Source: Halomicrobium urmianum
GTDB lineage: Archaea; Halobacteriota; Halobacteria; Halobacteriales; Haloarculaceae
Length of the DNA: 64,000 nt
NCBI RefSeq assembly: GCF_020217425.1
Contig: NZ_CP084090.1
Span: forward strand, 3,100,001 to 3,164,000
Direction: 5' to 3'
The translations under genes and the position numbers were made by a program. Below, piece by piece: positions 1 to 8,669 of this stretch. The stretch's first letter is position 1, and each line of letters opens with the position of its first letter. Below the pieces are notes generated by a model. The model did no database searches. It saw nothing but the letters and a program-made list of their open reading frames with translations, and was not told the DNA's origin.

Positions 1-688
1 TGGTCATCCGAATCTCGACGAGGACGGGGTGGTCGTCGCCGGGCTGGAGCGAGACGCGCTCGATGGCCTGACTGGAGACGGTGTTGATGCCGCGGCCGCC
101 CTGGTGGTAGGGGATCCGCGAGCGGCCGGCCTCCATGTCCAGCGCGTCGGAGACCCGGACGACGCCGGCCTCGGTGGTCAGCGGCTCCTCGGAGGTGTGG
201 TGACAGAGGATCGCGTGTAGGACCTCGCCCTTCATCCGGACGGCGTCGGCGACGTCGTAGAACTCCGGCAGGATCTCGTCGAGCAGGTCGGCGGCCAGCG
301 GGATCGAGTAGTACGCGTGCTCGTCGCGGTGGACGACGTGGCCGATGTCGTGGAGGGTCGCCGCCAGCGCGACGATGACGGCCTCGTCGGCCTCGGCGAG
401 GCCCTGGTCGCTCGCGCCGTTGAACGGGACGTCGCCTCGCTTGAGGAGGTCGTAGAGACACATCGCCCGGTTGCGGACGATCGAGATGTGCTTGGCCCCG
501 TGATCGTTGTACCGCTTGCGGGTCACCGGGTTGACGTTCTGGGCCTCCAGGTAGGCCTGGACTTGCTCGTCGTTTTTGACGTACTCGAGGACCTCGTTGA
601 CTCGCTCGTCGGGGAACGAGTGCTCGTCGTCGGGATCGTAGACACGCCACCGCTCCGCAGCCTGCTCTCGCTCGGCGCTATCGCTCAT
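1..688 (-). CDS. HD-domain metal-dependent phosphohydrolase-like protein (3' end cut by window)
   Basis: The frame is open from the ATG at 688 (minus strand) to the left edge, so the C-terminus is missing; about 229 residues are visible. The N-terminus is acidic. An HD motif (LHDIGH) lies near residue 112, a second His pair (CHHTSEE) near residue 160, and a later SDALDME segment near 180, which matches the metal-ligand order of HD phosphohydrolases. No partner domain is seen before the edge. Family membership is clear from the HD motif; the substrate cannot be told. The gene runs convergently or alone: the next gene upstream is the minus-strand peroxiredoxin ending at 726, 38 bp away. Confidence 0.8.
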   Translation of the reverse strand, partial: MSDSAEREQAAERWRVYDPDDEHSFPDERVNEVLEYVKNDEQVQAYLEAQNVNPVTRKRYNDHGAKHISIVRNRAMCLYDLLKRGDVPFNGASDQGLAEADEAVIVALAATLHDIGHVVHRDEHAYYSIPLAADLLDEILPEFYDVADAVRMKGEVLHAILCHHTSEEPLTTEAGVVRVSDALDMEAGRSRIPYHQGGRGINTVSSQAIERVSLQPGDDHPVLVEIRMT

Positions 689-725
689 GAAACACGGTTG
701 ACGGCCGACCGAGAAAAGCCCTCGC

Positions 726-1199
726 CTACTCGGCGTGGACGGCGCCGAGGACCTCGTCGTAGTCGGGTTCGACGCCGGGGTCGTCGCTGACCCAGGAGTA
801 AGTGATCTCGCCGTCGCCGTTGACGACGAACACCGACCGCTTGGCGACGTTGTCGACGCCGAGTTCGTCGAAGTCCATGGTCAGGTCCCACTCCTCGACG
901 ACGTCTCGGTTGGTGTCGCTGATCAGGCCGAAGGAGAGGTCGAGCTCGTCGCGGAACGCGTTCTGGCTGAAGGGCGTGTCGACGCTGACGCCGTAGACGG
1001 ACGCGCCCGCGTCCTCGAACTCTCCGAGGCGGTCGTCGAAGGTGTTCATCTCGTGGCTGCAGACGCTGGTGAACGCGCCGGGGAAGAAGGCCAGCACCAG
1101 CGGTGCCTCGTCGAGGCGCTCCGAGAGAGTGAACGAATCGACGTCGCCGTTGGCGAGCGGTGCCGAAAAGTCCGGAGCTTCGTCGCCGGTCGTTGGCAT
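726..1199 (-). CDS. Peroxiredoxin (AhpC/TSA family)
   Basis: About 157 residues, the usual length for a thioredoxin-fold peroxiredoxin that reduces hydrogen peroxide and organic hydroperoxides. The start of the fold is GDEAPDFSAPLANG, and the peroxidatic cysteine sits in PGAFTSVCSHEM near residue 47, with the preceding Pro and Thr of the active site. A late segment SVFVVNGDGEITYSWV fits the substrate-binding strand. Only the peroxidatic Cys is present, so this looks like a 1-Cys or BCP-like enzyme whose reductant is not shown here. A GTG lies one codon upstream of the ATG chosen. Cytosolic; no signal peptide. Confidence 0.9.
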   Translation of the reverse strand: MPTTGDEAPDFSAPLANGDVDSFTLSERLDEAPLVLAFFPGAFTSVCSHEMNTFDDRLGEFEDAGASVYGVSVDTPFSQNAFRDELDLSFGLISDTNRDVVEEWDLTMDFDELGVDNVAKRSVFVVNGDGEITYSWVSDDPGVEPDYDEVLGAVHAE

Positions 1200-1298
1200 C
1201 ACGCCCGTGATTCTGGCGGCACGGGCAAGTGCGTTCCGTCTTCGACCGACTCCAGTCCTCAGGGGCGGTAACGTCCTATTTCAACTGAGCAAAAAGCC

Positions 1299-1306
1299 TA
1301 TAATAG
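1299..1306 (+). promoter_or_regulatory. TATA-like box of tatA
   Basis: TATAATAG lies about 27 nt before the ATG at 1330, so the transcript would begin at or next to the start codon (leaderless). This is the spacing expected for haloarchaeal promoters. Confidence 0.6.
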
Positions 1307-1329
1307 CCACCACGTTAAGTCCTGCTACG

Positions 1330-1608
1330 ATGGTAGTATCCGTACTTCAGATCGGACTGCCGGGGACCCAGGAGATGATGATCATCCTCCTGATCGCGGT
1401 CCTCCTGTTCGGTGCAAACAAGATCCCCAAGCTCGCCCGGTCGACGGGTCAGGCAATGGGTGAATTCCAGAAGGGTCGCGAGGAAGTCGAGCAGGAGCTC
1501 GAGGAGATCAAGGACGGCGGCACCGGTTCCGGTAGTACCGCCTCCACCGACGACGTCGGTACGGACGTCGACGCCACGGAGTCGACCACCGAAACGACCG
1601 AGCGGTAA
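1330..1608 (+). CDS. tatA: Sec-independent protein translocase subunit TatA
   Basis: 92 residues with the TatA/Hcf106 plan: a short N-terminal membrane helix (MMIILLIAVLLFGANKIPKL, residues about 16-35), the FGxxKIPKLAR hinge, an amphipathic helix up to about residue 60, and an acidic Ser/Thr-rich tail. It forms the pore component of the twin-arginine pathway, which haloarchaea use for most secreted proteins. I chose the internal ATG at 1330 because the preceding TATA box sits 27 nt upstream; the longer open frame from 1042 overlaps the peroxiredoxin on the other strand. No tatC is near. Confidence 0.93.
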   Translation: MVVSVLQIGLPGTQEMMIILLIAVLLFGANKIPKLARSTGQAMGEFQKGREEVEQELEEIKDGGTGSGSTASTDDVGTDVDATESTTETTER

Positions 1609-1689
1609 TCCTTCCCCGGTTTTCCCACTCTTTCCCGACCGACAGTGGAACGCAAAGCGTTTTTCGCAGGCGCACGCTATCGGCCGGTA

Positions 1690-1762
1690 GGGCGTGTGGC
1701 CTAGCGGACAGGGCGAGGGGTTCCTAACCCCTCGATCGCGGGTTCGAATCCCGCCACGCCCG
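1690..1762 (+). tRNA. tRNA-Arg (anticodon CCT)
   Basis: A full cloverleaf can be drawn. Acceptor GGGCGTG (1690-1696) pairs perfectly with CACGCCC (1755-1761), with G at 1762 as discriminator. The anticodon stem AGGGG/CCCCT (1716-1720, 1728-1732) encloses the loop TTCCTAA with CCT at 1723-1725. The T-arm GCGGG-TTCGAAT-CCCGC spans 1738-1754. CCA is not encoded. It reads AGG codons. Its last 22 nt are repeated several times in the following 330 bp. Confidence 0.95.
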
Positions 1763-2091
1763 TGCAAGGAACCGACGAGCGTAGCGAGTCGGTGACTGAA
1801 CCGGAACGGGATTCGAACCCTGCCAGTCGCAGCGGCCGAGCGGAGCGAGGCCGACCGTCTGGCTCCGGTTCGAATCCCGCCACGCCCGTTTTCCGGCGAA
1901 CGAAGTGAGCCGTGAAAACGGCACGGTGGGATTCCGAAGCAGGGAGGTCGCGCGCAGCGTAGCAAGCACGTCCGACCGTGGTTCGAATCCCGCCACGCCC
2001 GCTTCGCGGTTCCTCACGTCCGTTCGGAACACGCTCGCGGGCGTGGCGACCCTCGCGAAGCCTGCGGCTTCGCTCAGTCCCGCCACGCCCG
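1763..2091 (+). repeat. Tandem remnants of the tRNA-Arg 3' end, separated by hairpins
   Basis: The last 22 nt of the tRNA (T-loop plus 3' acceptor strand, 1741-1762) recur perfectly at 1867-1888 and 1980-2001, and the last 14 nt (TCCCGCCACGCCCG) recur at 2078-2091. A degenerate T-arm-like copy may sit at 1808-1825, and an inverted GGGCGTGGCGA occurs near 2039. Copies are 90-126 bp apart. Between them lie hairpins with the loop GARCGNAGYGA: 1771-1793, 1834-1852, 1888-1919, a decayed one near 1951-1980, and another hairpin (GCGAAGCC-TGC-GGCTTCGC) at 2055-2073. This resembles a stack of attachment-site scars. From 2092 to 2279 I see no gene or strong structure. Confidence 0.85.
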
Positions 2092-2279
2092 TTCTGCGAC
2101 GCGCGGACGCGAGGACCGGACGAGACGGGGCATTCGAGTTCCTGATCGTGGAAACTTGACCTTTCGAGCACAGGCTGTGCGTTCACGTGGCTTCGGCGTG
2201 CCCGGTGAGTCCTGAACTCCAGCAACGCGGATTGGTGGAAGTGCGGCCTGTCGGTTCGTTTCGAGGAGATTGTGATCTC

Positions 2280-2585
2280 TCAGACAGTCTCGTTGTCCTC
2301 GCCAGTTTCGTTGCCCACTCCCACGTCCGTTTCGTTGTCCATTTCGGTCTCGTTGCCCGCTCCACCGTCCGGAGTCGCAGTCGTGTCGCCCTCGACGCCG
2401 AGCCCTTCGGTCGGCGTGCCCTCGCCGGTACGGGTGTCGTTTGCCTCGGGTTCCCCCGGTTCCTCGGCACCGCCGTCTTCGCCGTCTTCGCCCCCGCCGC
2501 CGTCGCCGCAACCGGCGAGCGCTCCGACGACTGCGACCGATCCGGCGCGCTTGATAAGGGAGCGTCTGTCGAGAGAATCTGTCAT
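2280..2585 (-). CDS. Short Tat-dependent lipoprotein, low-complexity, unknown function
   Basis: 101 residues. The N-terminus DRRSLIKRAGSVAVVGALAGC has a twin-arginine motif followed by a hydrophobic stretch and a lipobox ending in Cys near residue 26, so it should be exported by Tat and anchored by a lipid at the membrane. Everything after the Cys is Gly/Glu/Asn/Thr-rich and acidic, with several NET-type repeats (NETE, NETD, NETG, NETV) that are also potential N-glycosylation sequons. No folded domain is recognisable; it may be a surface spacer or a decayed remnant of a longer binding lipoprotein. Gap 2586-2830 upstream holds no gene I can support. Confidence 0.65.
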   Translation of the reverse strand: MTDSLDRRSLIKRAGSVAVVGALAGCGDGGGGEDGEDGGAEEPGEPEANDTRTGEGTPTEGLGVEGDTTATPDGGAGNETEMDNETDVGVGNETGEDNETV

Positions 2586-2830
2586 GGTACGGTACAGTTT
2601 AGGGTCAGAAGTCGAAAAAGGCGCGCGAAGCCGGGAATTGCCGCCGGGACGCGGTCAACCACCGTCGACGTGGATGGTTACTGGCTCCCTGATAGGCGGT
2701 AATAGCGACTTCTGTACGTCGAACCAGTAGTCGACGGGGACGAGAGGCGTCAGCCAAGTGGGAACCAGCGGCCGCGCCGGCTCGGGCCGCGGTCGCACCG
2801 ACGCGCTACCGGCGGCCGCAGCGCGTCACG

Positions 2831-5425
2831 TCAGGGCCGCAGGAAGCCCAGCAGGCGGTAGTCCTCCTCGGGCTCGTAGCTCCGGAAGGCGAGGCTGTTG
2901 GTCAGCACGGAGACGCTGGAGGCGGCCATCGCGGCGGCGGCCAGGACGGGTTCGAGCAGGCCCAGGCTGGCCAGCGGGATCATGACGGTGTTGTAGCCGA
3001 GCGCCCAGAAGAGGTTCTGCTTGATCTTCCGGAGCGTGGCGTCGGAGACGCGGATGGCCTTCAGCACGTCGGCGGGGTCGTCGCGCATCAGCGTCACGTC
3101 GGCGGCCTCGATGGCTACGTCGGTACCGCTCCCGATGGCGCAGCCGACGTACGCGGTAGCCAGTGCGGGGGCGTCGTTGACGCCGTCGCCGACCATCATC
3201 GCGCGGCCCTCCTCCTGGCTGGCCTCGACGGCGTCGGCCTTGTCCTCGGGGAGGACCCCCGCCTTCACCTGGTCGGGGTCGATGCCGACGCGCTCGGCGA
3301 CGGCGCGGGCGGTCCGCTCGTTGTCACCGGTGATCATCCACACGTCGAGGCCCCGCCCACGCAGGTCCGCGACCGCCCGCTCGGCGGAGTCCTTGACCGT
3401 GTCGGCGTCGGCCAGCACGCCGACGAGGCGGCCGTCGACGGCGACGAGCACGGCGGTCTTGCCCTCGCGCTCGAGTTCGTCCATCGTCGCCTCGGCGGGG
3501 CCGACGTCGATACCGCGCTCCGCCAGCAGGCCGCGGTTGCCGACGACCACCTCGCCGTGGCTCGTCTCGGCGACGACGCCCTTGCCGGGGACGTTCTCGA
3601 ACGCCGCGGGCTCCTCGACGTCGACGCCGCGCTCGCGGGCGCCCTCGACGATGGCCTGTGCCAGCGGGTGCTCGCTGGCGCTCTCGGCGCTCGCAGCGGC
3701 TCCGAGGACGAACTCCTCGGTGATCTCGCGGGGTTCGAGCGCGCCGCCGTCAGCGACGGCTCCTCCGTCCGCGGCCGCGTCGATGGGGACGACGTCGGTC
3801 AGCTCCATCTCGCCCTGAGTCAGCGTTCCGGTCTTGTCGAAGACGACGGCGTCGACGTCGCGGACGCGTTCGAGGACGTCGCCGCCCTCGAAGAGGACGC
3901 CGTTGCGGGCGCCGATAGCGGTCCCGACCATCGTCGCGGCGGGCGTCGCCAGCCCCAGCGCGCAGGGGCAGGCGATCAGTACGGCGCTGGCGAACACGAC
4001 GATGGAGAACTCGGCGACGCCGAGCGTCCCGCCGACGACGGCGGGGCCGCCGCCGAGCGGGCCCCACAGCGGCAGGGAGTTCACGAAGCCGGCCAGCGCC
4101 TGCGGGAACTGCCACCACAGCAGGCCCCACAGGACGGCGTTGCCGATGACCGCGGGGACGAAGTACGCCGAGATGCGGTCGGCGACGCGCTGGATGTCGG
4201 GCTGGCGCGACTGGGCGTCCTTCACGCGGCGGACGAGCTGCTGGATCGCCGTCTCCTCGCCGACCTGCGTGGCCTCGACCACGAGGACGCCGTTCTGGTT
4301 GACCGTCGAGCCGATCACCTCGTCGCCCTCGCCTTTCTCGACCGGGACGGACTCGCCGGTGACCATCGACTCGTCGACCGCGCTGTTCCCGTCGACGACC
4401 ACGCCGTCGGTCGGGATCTGCTCGCCGGGCCGGGCTTTCATCCGGTCGCCGACTTCGACGTCCTCGAGGGGGACCTCCTCCTCGACGGTCCGGCCGTCCT
4501 CCTCGCGGACGACCGTCGCCGTCTCGGCCTCCATCTCCAGCAGCGAGCGGATCGCCTCGCCGGCCTGGCCCTTCGAGCGGGCCTCGAGGTAGTTGCCCAG
4601 CGTGATGAACACCAGGATCAGCGCCGCGGTGTCGAAGTACGTCTGGGCGGGGAGCAGCCCGATGACGACGGCGACGCTGAAGACGTACGCGGTCGTCGAC
4701 CCCAGCATGATCAGCACGTCCATGTTCGCCCGGCCGTTGGTCGCGAGCGCGCGGTAGGAGTTCTCGTAGAACGGCTTGCCCAGCGCGATCTGGACGGGCG
4801 TCGCCAGGGCGAAGGCGATCCACTCGGTGGGTATCCCGAGGACGGCGTCGCCGATCAGGCCGAGGTCCAGCAGGTGATCGGCCATGATCGCCAGCAGGGG
4901 CAGCGACAGGACGGCGCCGAACAGGAAGCGGTTCCGCTGGTGGCGGATCTCCTCCTGCCGGGCGACGTCGCGTGCGTCCTCGTTCTCGTCGGCGTCGTCG
5001 CTCTCTTCGCGGACCGGGGTGTAGCCGGCCCGTTCGATGGTCCCGTAGAGGTCAGCCCGGTCGGCGTCGGCCGGGTTGTACCGGACCTGCGCCTCGTCGG
5101 TCGCGTAGTTGACCTCCGCCTCGATCACCCCGGGCGTTCCCTCGAGGGCCGTCTCGTTGCTCTCGGCGCAGTTCGCACATCTCAGGTCCGTGATGGCGAC
5201 TGTCGTCGTCGCCGAGACCGCGCCGTACCCCGCGTCCTCGACCGCGTCGTATATCGCCGCGAGCGACGTGCGCTCCGAATCGTACTCGACCTGCGACTCG
5301 TCGGTCGCGGCGTTGACGTCGACCGACGTCACCCCGTCGAGGTCGCCGAGCGCGTCCTCGACGGTCGCTGCGCAGTTCGCGCAGGTCATCCCCGTGACGT
5401 CCAGCCTGGCCGTCCGGTCACTCAT
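2831..5425 (-). CDS. copA: Copper-translocating P-type ATPase (CopA, P1B-1)
   Basis: 864 residues from the ATG at 5425. Two N-terminal heavy-metal-associated domains each carry a Cys pair: GMTCANC (15-18) and LRCANC (83-86). Eight membrane helices follow, with the TGES actuator loop near 357, the CPC metal site in helix 6 (486-488), the phosphorylated Asp in DKTGTLT (530) and GDGVNDAP near the C-terminal ATP domain. CPC plus two HMA domains predicts Cu(I) export. An in-frame ATG ten codons upstream (5455) is possible; the nearest TATA-like stretch on the minus strand is around 5500-5512. The upstream Lrp-TRASH gene on the same strand is the likely copper-responsive regulator. Confidence 0.93.
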   Translation of the reverse strand: MSDRTARLDVTGMTCANCAATVEDALGDLDGVTSVDVNAATDESQVEYDSERTSLAAIYDAVEDAGYGAVSATTTVAITDLRCANCAESNETALEGTPGVIEAEVNYATDEAQVRYNPADADRADLYGTIERAGYTPVREESDDADENEDARDVARQEEIRHQRNRFLFGAVLSLPLLAIMADHLLDLGLIGDAVLGIPTEWIAFALATPVQIALGKPFYENSYRALATNGRANMDVLIMLGSTTAYVFSVAVVIGLLPAQTYFDTAALILVFITLGNYLEARSKGQAGEAIRSLLEMEAETATVVREEDGRTVEEEVPLEDVEVGDRMKARPGEQIPTDGVVVDGNSAVDESMVTGESVPVEKGEGDEVIGSTVNQNGVLVVEATQVGEETAIQQLVRRVKDAQSRQPDIQRVADRISAYFVPAVIGNAVLWGLLWWQFPQALAGFVNSLPLWGPLGGGPAVVGGTLGVAEFSIVVFASAVLIACPCALGLATPAATMVGTAIGARNGVLFEGGDVLERVRDVDAVVFDKTGTLTQGEMELTDVVPIDAAADGGAVADGGALEPREITEEFVLGAAASAESASEHPLAQAIVEGARERGVDVEEPAAFENVPGKGVVAETSHGEVVVGNRGLLAERGIDVGPAEATMDELEREGKTAVLVAVDGRLVGVLADADTVKDSAERAVADLRGRGLDVWMITGDNERTARAVAERVGIDPDQVKAGVLPEDKADAVEASQEEGRAMMVGDGVNDAPALATAYVGCAIGSGTDVAIEAADVTLMRDDPADVLKAIRVSDATLRKIKQNLFWALGYNTVMIPLASLGLLEPVLAAAAMAASSVSVLTNSLAFRSYEPEEDYRLLGFLRP

Positions 5426-5576
5426 TTTGGTCTGGAGTAGGGCCCGACCGTTCATGCGGTTTGTCCTTTCAGCGGATCGGCGAAGGCCGCTCGTTAGCCG
5501 GGTAAACTAGACGATACCACCATCCAGCGTAGACTTCCCGCGTAGAACCCGCCCTCAGTCTCGGAACCCGAACTGG

Positions 5577-6167
5577 TCACGCGCCCTCGCGGAGCTCCTC
5601 GTACTGATCGACGAACCGCGATTCGCAGGACTCACAGCAGAAGTAGTAGGTCTCCCCGTCCAGCGTCGCCGACGCTCCCTCGACGTCGACGGAGTTCCCG
5701 CACTCGGCGCACTCGGGGGCCAGTTCCGCGTCGCCGAGGCCCGGCGTCCACTCAGCGTCGACCAGGACGCGCACCTCGTACTCTCGGACGTCGTCCAGCA
5801 GGTCGTGGGTGCCGAGCAGCGCCGTCACGTCGCCGTCGGGCACCGTTGCGGTGAAGGTCACCCGGGCGTCGACGCTCCGGAAGACGTGTTCGACGGCGTC
5901 GACGCCGGCCAGCGCGTCCGCGACCTGCTCGGCGGCCGCGGGCTCGACGTCGAGCGCGACGAACACGTGGACGCCCTCGCGGAGCAGCGACCGGTCCAGT
6001 TCGAGCGTGAACCGCTCGATGAGCCCGCGTTCCCGGAGCCGGTCGATGCGGTCGGCGACCGCGGGCCCCGACAGGTCGACGGCGTCGCCAATCTCGCTGT
6101 AGGGGCGGCGGGCGTCTTCGAGCAGCAGGCGGAGGATCTCTCGGTCGGTGTCGTCGAGTCCCTCCAT
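5577..6167 (-). CDS. Lrp/AsnC-family transcriptional regulator with C-terminal TRASH metal-binding domain
   Basis: 196 residues. Residues 1-60 form an Lrp/AsnC winged helix (DDTDREILRLLLEDARRPYS, then SGPAVADRIDRLRERGLI). The middle is an alpha/beta RAM-like region. The C-terminus from about 150 is a TRASH domain with Cys pairs CAECGN and FCCESCESRF. Archaeal Lrp-TRASH proteins are known copper sensors, and the gene lies immediately upstream of copA on the same strand, so it very probably controls copA. Its ATG overlaps the stop of the preceding DtxR-type gene (TGATG), so the two are translationally coupled. Confidence 0.9.
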   Translation of the reverse strand: MEGLDDTDREILRLLLEDARRPYSEIGDAVDLSGPAVADRIDRLRERGLIERFTLELDRSLLREGVHVFVALDVEPAAAEQVADALAGVDAVEHVFRSVDARVTFTATVPDGDVTALLGTHDLLDDVREYEVRVLVDAEWTPGLGDAELAPECAECGNSVDVEGASATLDGETYYFCCESCESRFVDQYEELREGA

Positions 6168-6841
6168 CAGGCGGTCGCCTCCCTGTCGGCGGTCCGGACG
6201 TGGATCAGGCCGGCGATCCGGTCCGGTAGCGCCACTTCCTCGCCGTCGACCTCAACGGTGACCATCCCGATAGGTGCGACGTCGACGACGGTCAGTTCGG
6301 TCCCGGGCGCGATGCCGCGCTCGGAGAGGTAGGCCAGTTCTTCGGGGTCGCGGTCGCTGACCCGCTCGACGACGAGGACGTCGCTGACCCCGTGCTCGCC
6401 GAGCGTGTCCGGCGGTTCCTCGTCGACCGGTTCGAGCGTCTCGCTGGGGATGGGATCCCCGTGTGGGTCGACCTTCGGGTCGTCCAGCGCCGCGGCGACG
6501 CGGCGCTCGAACTCCTCGCTGATGTGGTGTTCAAGCCGGTCGGCCTCGTCGTGAACTTCGGCCCAGTCGTAGCCGAGGTACTCCGTGAGATACGTCTCCA
6601 GCAGGCGGTGGTGCCGGATGACCTCGAGCGCGACCGTCTCGCCCTCGGGGCTCAGGCGCGCGCCGGCGTACTTCTCGCGCTCGACGAATCCCCGGTCCTC
6701 GAGCTTCTCCAGCGAGCTCGATGCCGTCGGCGGGGTGACGTCGAGCGCGTCGGCCAGCGCCGAGGTCGAGACGGGCCCCTCCTCGTCGCGCTGGAGCCGG
6801 TAGAGGGCCTTGAGGTAGTCCTCCATCGTCGCGCTCAGCAT
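6167..6841 (-). CDS. DtxR/MntR-family metal-dependent transcriptional repressor
   Basis: 224 residues. The N-terminal winged helix is the classic TMEDYLKALYRL... start with ALDVTPPTASSSLEKLEDRG as recognition helix. The dimerisation and metal region has HHRLLETYL and HHISEEFERR. The C-terminal SH3-like FeoA domain follows (LSERGIAPGTELTVVDVAPI). Family members repress iron or manganese uptake genes when metal-loaded. The start at 6841 gives five residues before the conserved TMEDY; an ATG at 6826 is the alternative. It overlaps the Lrp-TRASH gene by one base and should be co-transcribed with it. Confidence 0.92.
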   Translation of the reverse strand: MLSATMEDYLKALYRLQRDEEGPVSTSALADALDVTPPTASSSLEKLEDRGFVEREKYAGARLSPEGETVALEVIRHHRLLETYLTEYLGYDWAEVHDEADRLEHHISEEFERRVAAALDDPKVDPHGDPIPSETLEPVDEEPPDTLGEHGVSDVLVVERVSDRDPEELAYLSERGIAPGTELTVVDVAPIGMVTVEVDGEEVALPDRIAGLIHVRTADREATA

Positions 6842-6850
6842 CACCACTAG

Positions 6851-6870
6851 TTTGCGCCATGGGACGCAAA
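6851..6870. promoter_or_regulatory. Inverted repeat upstream of the DtxR-family gene, candidate operator
   Basis: TTTGCGCCATGGGACGCAAA is a 6-8-6 inverted repeat centred about 20 bp before the start codon at 6841. Its position in the promoter zone suggests an autoregulatory site for the DtxR-type protein. The site is seen directly; its function is inferred. Confidence 0.5.
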
Positions 6871-6873
6871 AGG

Positions 6874-7023
6874 CTATCCCTCCGCCTCGTCCTCGGCCGT
6901 CCAGTCGTCGCCCCGGCCGGTCAGGAGCCACAGCACGGCGTACCCGACGACCCCGACGACGAACAGCGTCGCCGGGATCAGGAAGGGGCCGAACGTCTCG
7001 ACCAGCCGCGCCAGGACCTGCAT
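6874..7023 (-). CDS. Small one-helix membrane protein, unknown function
   Basis: 49 residues from the ATG at 7023: a short N-terminus (MQVLARLVETFGPF), one hydrophobic helix (LIPATLFVVGVVGYAVLWLL) and an acidic tail (TGRGDDWTAEDEAEG). It is on the same strand as the DtxR gene and ends 32 bp before it, with the inverted repeat between them. Small single-span proteins with acidic tails are common in haloarchaea. No homologue is recognised, and the call rests on composition, position and a clean start. Confidence 0.55.
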   Translation of the reverse strand: MQVLARLVETFGPFLIPATLFVVGVVGYAVLWLLTGRGDDWTAEDEAEG

Positions 7024-7115
7024 GTTTCGACCTAGCGCGAGGAGCGACAAAAGTCCGTCTGCGAGGGGCCCGCAGCCCCACTGGCCGCGGCCCGTCGCCA
7101 GCGATGCCACGGTTT

Positions 7116-7625
7116 ATGTCGGAACGGGACAGACACGCGAGCGTGTACCGGAACGGGCACCTCGGGGCGGCGCTACTGCTGTACGCGCCGGTGGGGTTCG
7201 CGACGATCGTGGCGGGCCACCAGGCGCTCGCGCTCGTCGGCGGCGCCGTCGTCGTCTCGCTGGCGACGCTGCCGGACTGCGACCACCGACTGCCGTTCGT
7301 CGAGCACCGCGGTCCGACGCACACGCTGGCGTTCGCGGGGCTGATCGGCGCCGGCGTCGGCGCGGCCGGCCACCTCGCTGCCGGCGTCGTTCCCGGCTAC
7401 GACGCCGCGGCGCTGTCCGGGTTCGGCTTCGCCGCCGGTGCGCTGGCCGTCCTCTCCCACCTGCTGGCCGACGCGCTGACGCCAATGGGAATCACGCCGT
7501 TCTGGCCGCTCTCGAAGCGGTGGTTCTCGGCCTCTATCGTCCGGGCGGACAACTGGCTGGTCAACCAGTTGCTGCTCGGACTGGGGCTGGCCGCGGTCGG
7601 CGCGGTGATCGTCCTGGCGCGATAG
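7116..7625 (+). CDS. Membrane-bound metal-dependent hydrolase of the YdjM/DUF457 family
   Basis: About 169 residues with four to five hydrophobic helices. The conserved polar residues of the family are visible: LPDCDHRLPFVEHRGPTHT (residues about 50-70), with Asp, His and the RGPTHT motif, and a later SHLLADALTPMGI segment with His and Asp. These are the predicted metal ligands of YdjM-type proteins; the substrate is unknown. I start at the ATG at 7116, but an in-frame ATG at 7104 is also possible. It is convergent with the MTH865-like gene, with 6 bp between stops. Confidence 0.82.
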   Translation: MSERDRHASVYRNGHLGAALLLYAPVGFATIVAGHQALALVGGAVVVSLATLPDCDHRLPFVEHRGPTHTLAFAGLIGAGVGAAGHLAAGVVPGYDAAALSGFGFAAGALAVLSHLLADALTPMGITPFWPLSKRWFSASIVRADNWLVNQLLLGLGLAAVGAVIVLAR

Positions 7626-7631
7626 CCGGCC

Positions 7632-7880
7632 CTAGACGAGGTCCTGCTCGGCGAGTTCGTCCATGACGTCGTCGACGAAGGCGTCGACGTCGTCGTAGGG
7701 GAAGTCCCCGGAGAGCTTCGTGTTCAGCTCCATCGCGGTCATCGAGAACTCGCCCGACTCGAACGTCGTCGAGGGGCCGTTCGGGAGCGCCGGCACGAGA
7801 TCCATCGGGCTGGAGACGGGGTAGTCGGCGTCCTCGAAGGCGTCGACGAACTGCTCTCTGAGCTCCGCTCGGTCGACCAT
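7632..7880 (-). CDS. MTH865-like small protein
   Basis: 82 residues, the size of the MTH865-like family, with the characteristic order: a helical N-terminus (RAELREQFVDAFEDADYPV), MDLVPALPNGPSTTFESG, then FSMTAMELNTKL and a C-terminal helix. The family has an EF-hand-like helical fold but no known function. The ATG at 7880 is preferred over one two codons upstream. Confidence 0.8.
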   Translation of the reverse strand: MVDRAELREQFVDAFEDADYPVSSPMDLVPALPNGPSTTFESGEFSMTAMELNTKLSGDFPYDDVDAFVDDVMDELAEQDLV

Positions 7881-8017
7881 ACGCACCGTTCGCCGACCGC
7901 CACAAAAAAGGGTTCGGAGGGGCCTCGCTAGCGCTCGCCCTCGCGGCTCGCGTGTCGCTCCTCACGTCGCTCCCGCTCGCACATTCCGAGATTCTTCCCG
8001 TCGGTCAGAACCTCGCG

Positions 8018-8608
8018 TCAGTCGTCGGCGGCGACCGCCTCTCCGTGGCTGACCTCCGTCCCGAGGAGGTCGAGGAACTCGGCGATCCACTCGGAGTGGT
8101 CGGGCCACGCCTGCCCGGTGACGAGGTTGCCGTCTCGCGTGACCTCGTCGACCCACGAGCAGCCGGCGGCCTCGCACTCGGCGCGGACGGCCGGGTAGGC
8201 GGTCATCTCGTAGCCGTCGAGGACGTCCGCTGCCGCGAGGATCTGCGGCCCGTGACACAGCGCCGCCACGGGCTTGTCCTCCTCGAAGAAGTGTCGGACC
8301 GCGTCGAGCACCTCGTCGTAGGTCCGGAGGTACTCCGGCGCCCGGCCGCCGGGGACGACGAGCGCGTCGTACTCCGCCGGGTCCACGTCGTCCATGGTCG
8401 CGTTCAGCTCGAAGTCGTGTCCTCGCTCCTCCACGTAGGTCTGGTCCCCGCGGAAGTCGTGGATGGCGGTCTTGATCGAGTCGCCCGCCTCCTTCTCGGG
8501 GCACACCGCATCGACGTCGTGCCCGACCGCTTGCAGCGCCTGAAACGGCACCATTATCTCGTAGTCCTCGCCGAAGTCGCCGACGATCATGAGTATGTCC
8601 TTGCCCAT
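8018..8608 (-). CDS. DJ-1/PfpI-family protein
   Basis: About 196 residues with the class I glutamine-amidotransferase-like fold of DJ-1/PfpI. The nucleophile-elbow Cys is in ALCHGPQIL (near residue 116), preceded by the Glu loop (DFGEDYE, near 15) and [11 protein letters not shown]. Members include deglycases, chaperones and intracellular peptidases; the sequence alone does not decide. The start at 8608 (MGKDILM) is preferred to an ATG three codons upstream. The flanking stretch 7881-8017 holds no gene I can support. Confidence 0.87.
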   Translation of the reverse strand: MGKDILMIVGDFGEDYEIMVPFQALQAVGHDVDAVCPEKEAGDSIKTAIHDFRGDQTYVEERGHDFELNATMDDVDPAEYDALVVPGGRAPEYLRTYDEVLDAVRHFFEEDKPVAALCHGPQILAAADVLDGYEMTAYPAVRAECEAAGCSWVDEVTRDGNLVTGQAWPDHSEWIAEFLDLLGTEVSHGEAVAADD

Positions 8609-8669
8609 TGGGAACACCGCGCGTAGCGCGCGTCGGGAGCTACGTCGCCTGCCACGATAAAATAGACGG

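Noticed and set aside
1808-1825. T-arm-like sequence GGGATTCGAACCCTGCC as a further tRNA copy
   Set aside because: The match is degenerate and no other tRNA arm is present; I mention it only as a possible decayed scar.
8018-8608. Annotation of the DJ-1/PfpI protein as a specific protease or deglycase
   Set aside because: The family covers several activities, and the visible motifs do not separate them.
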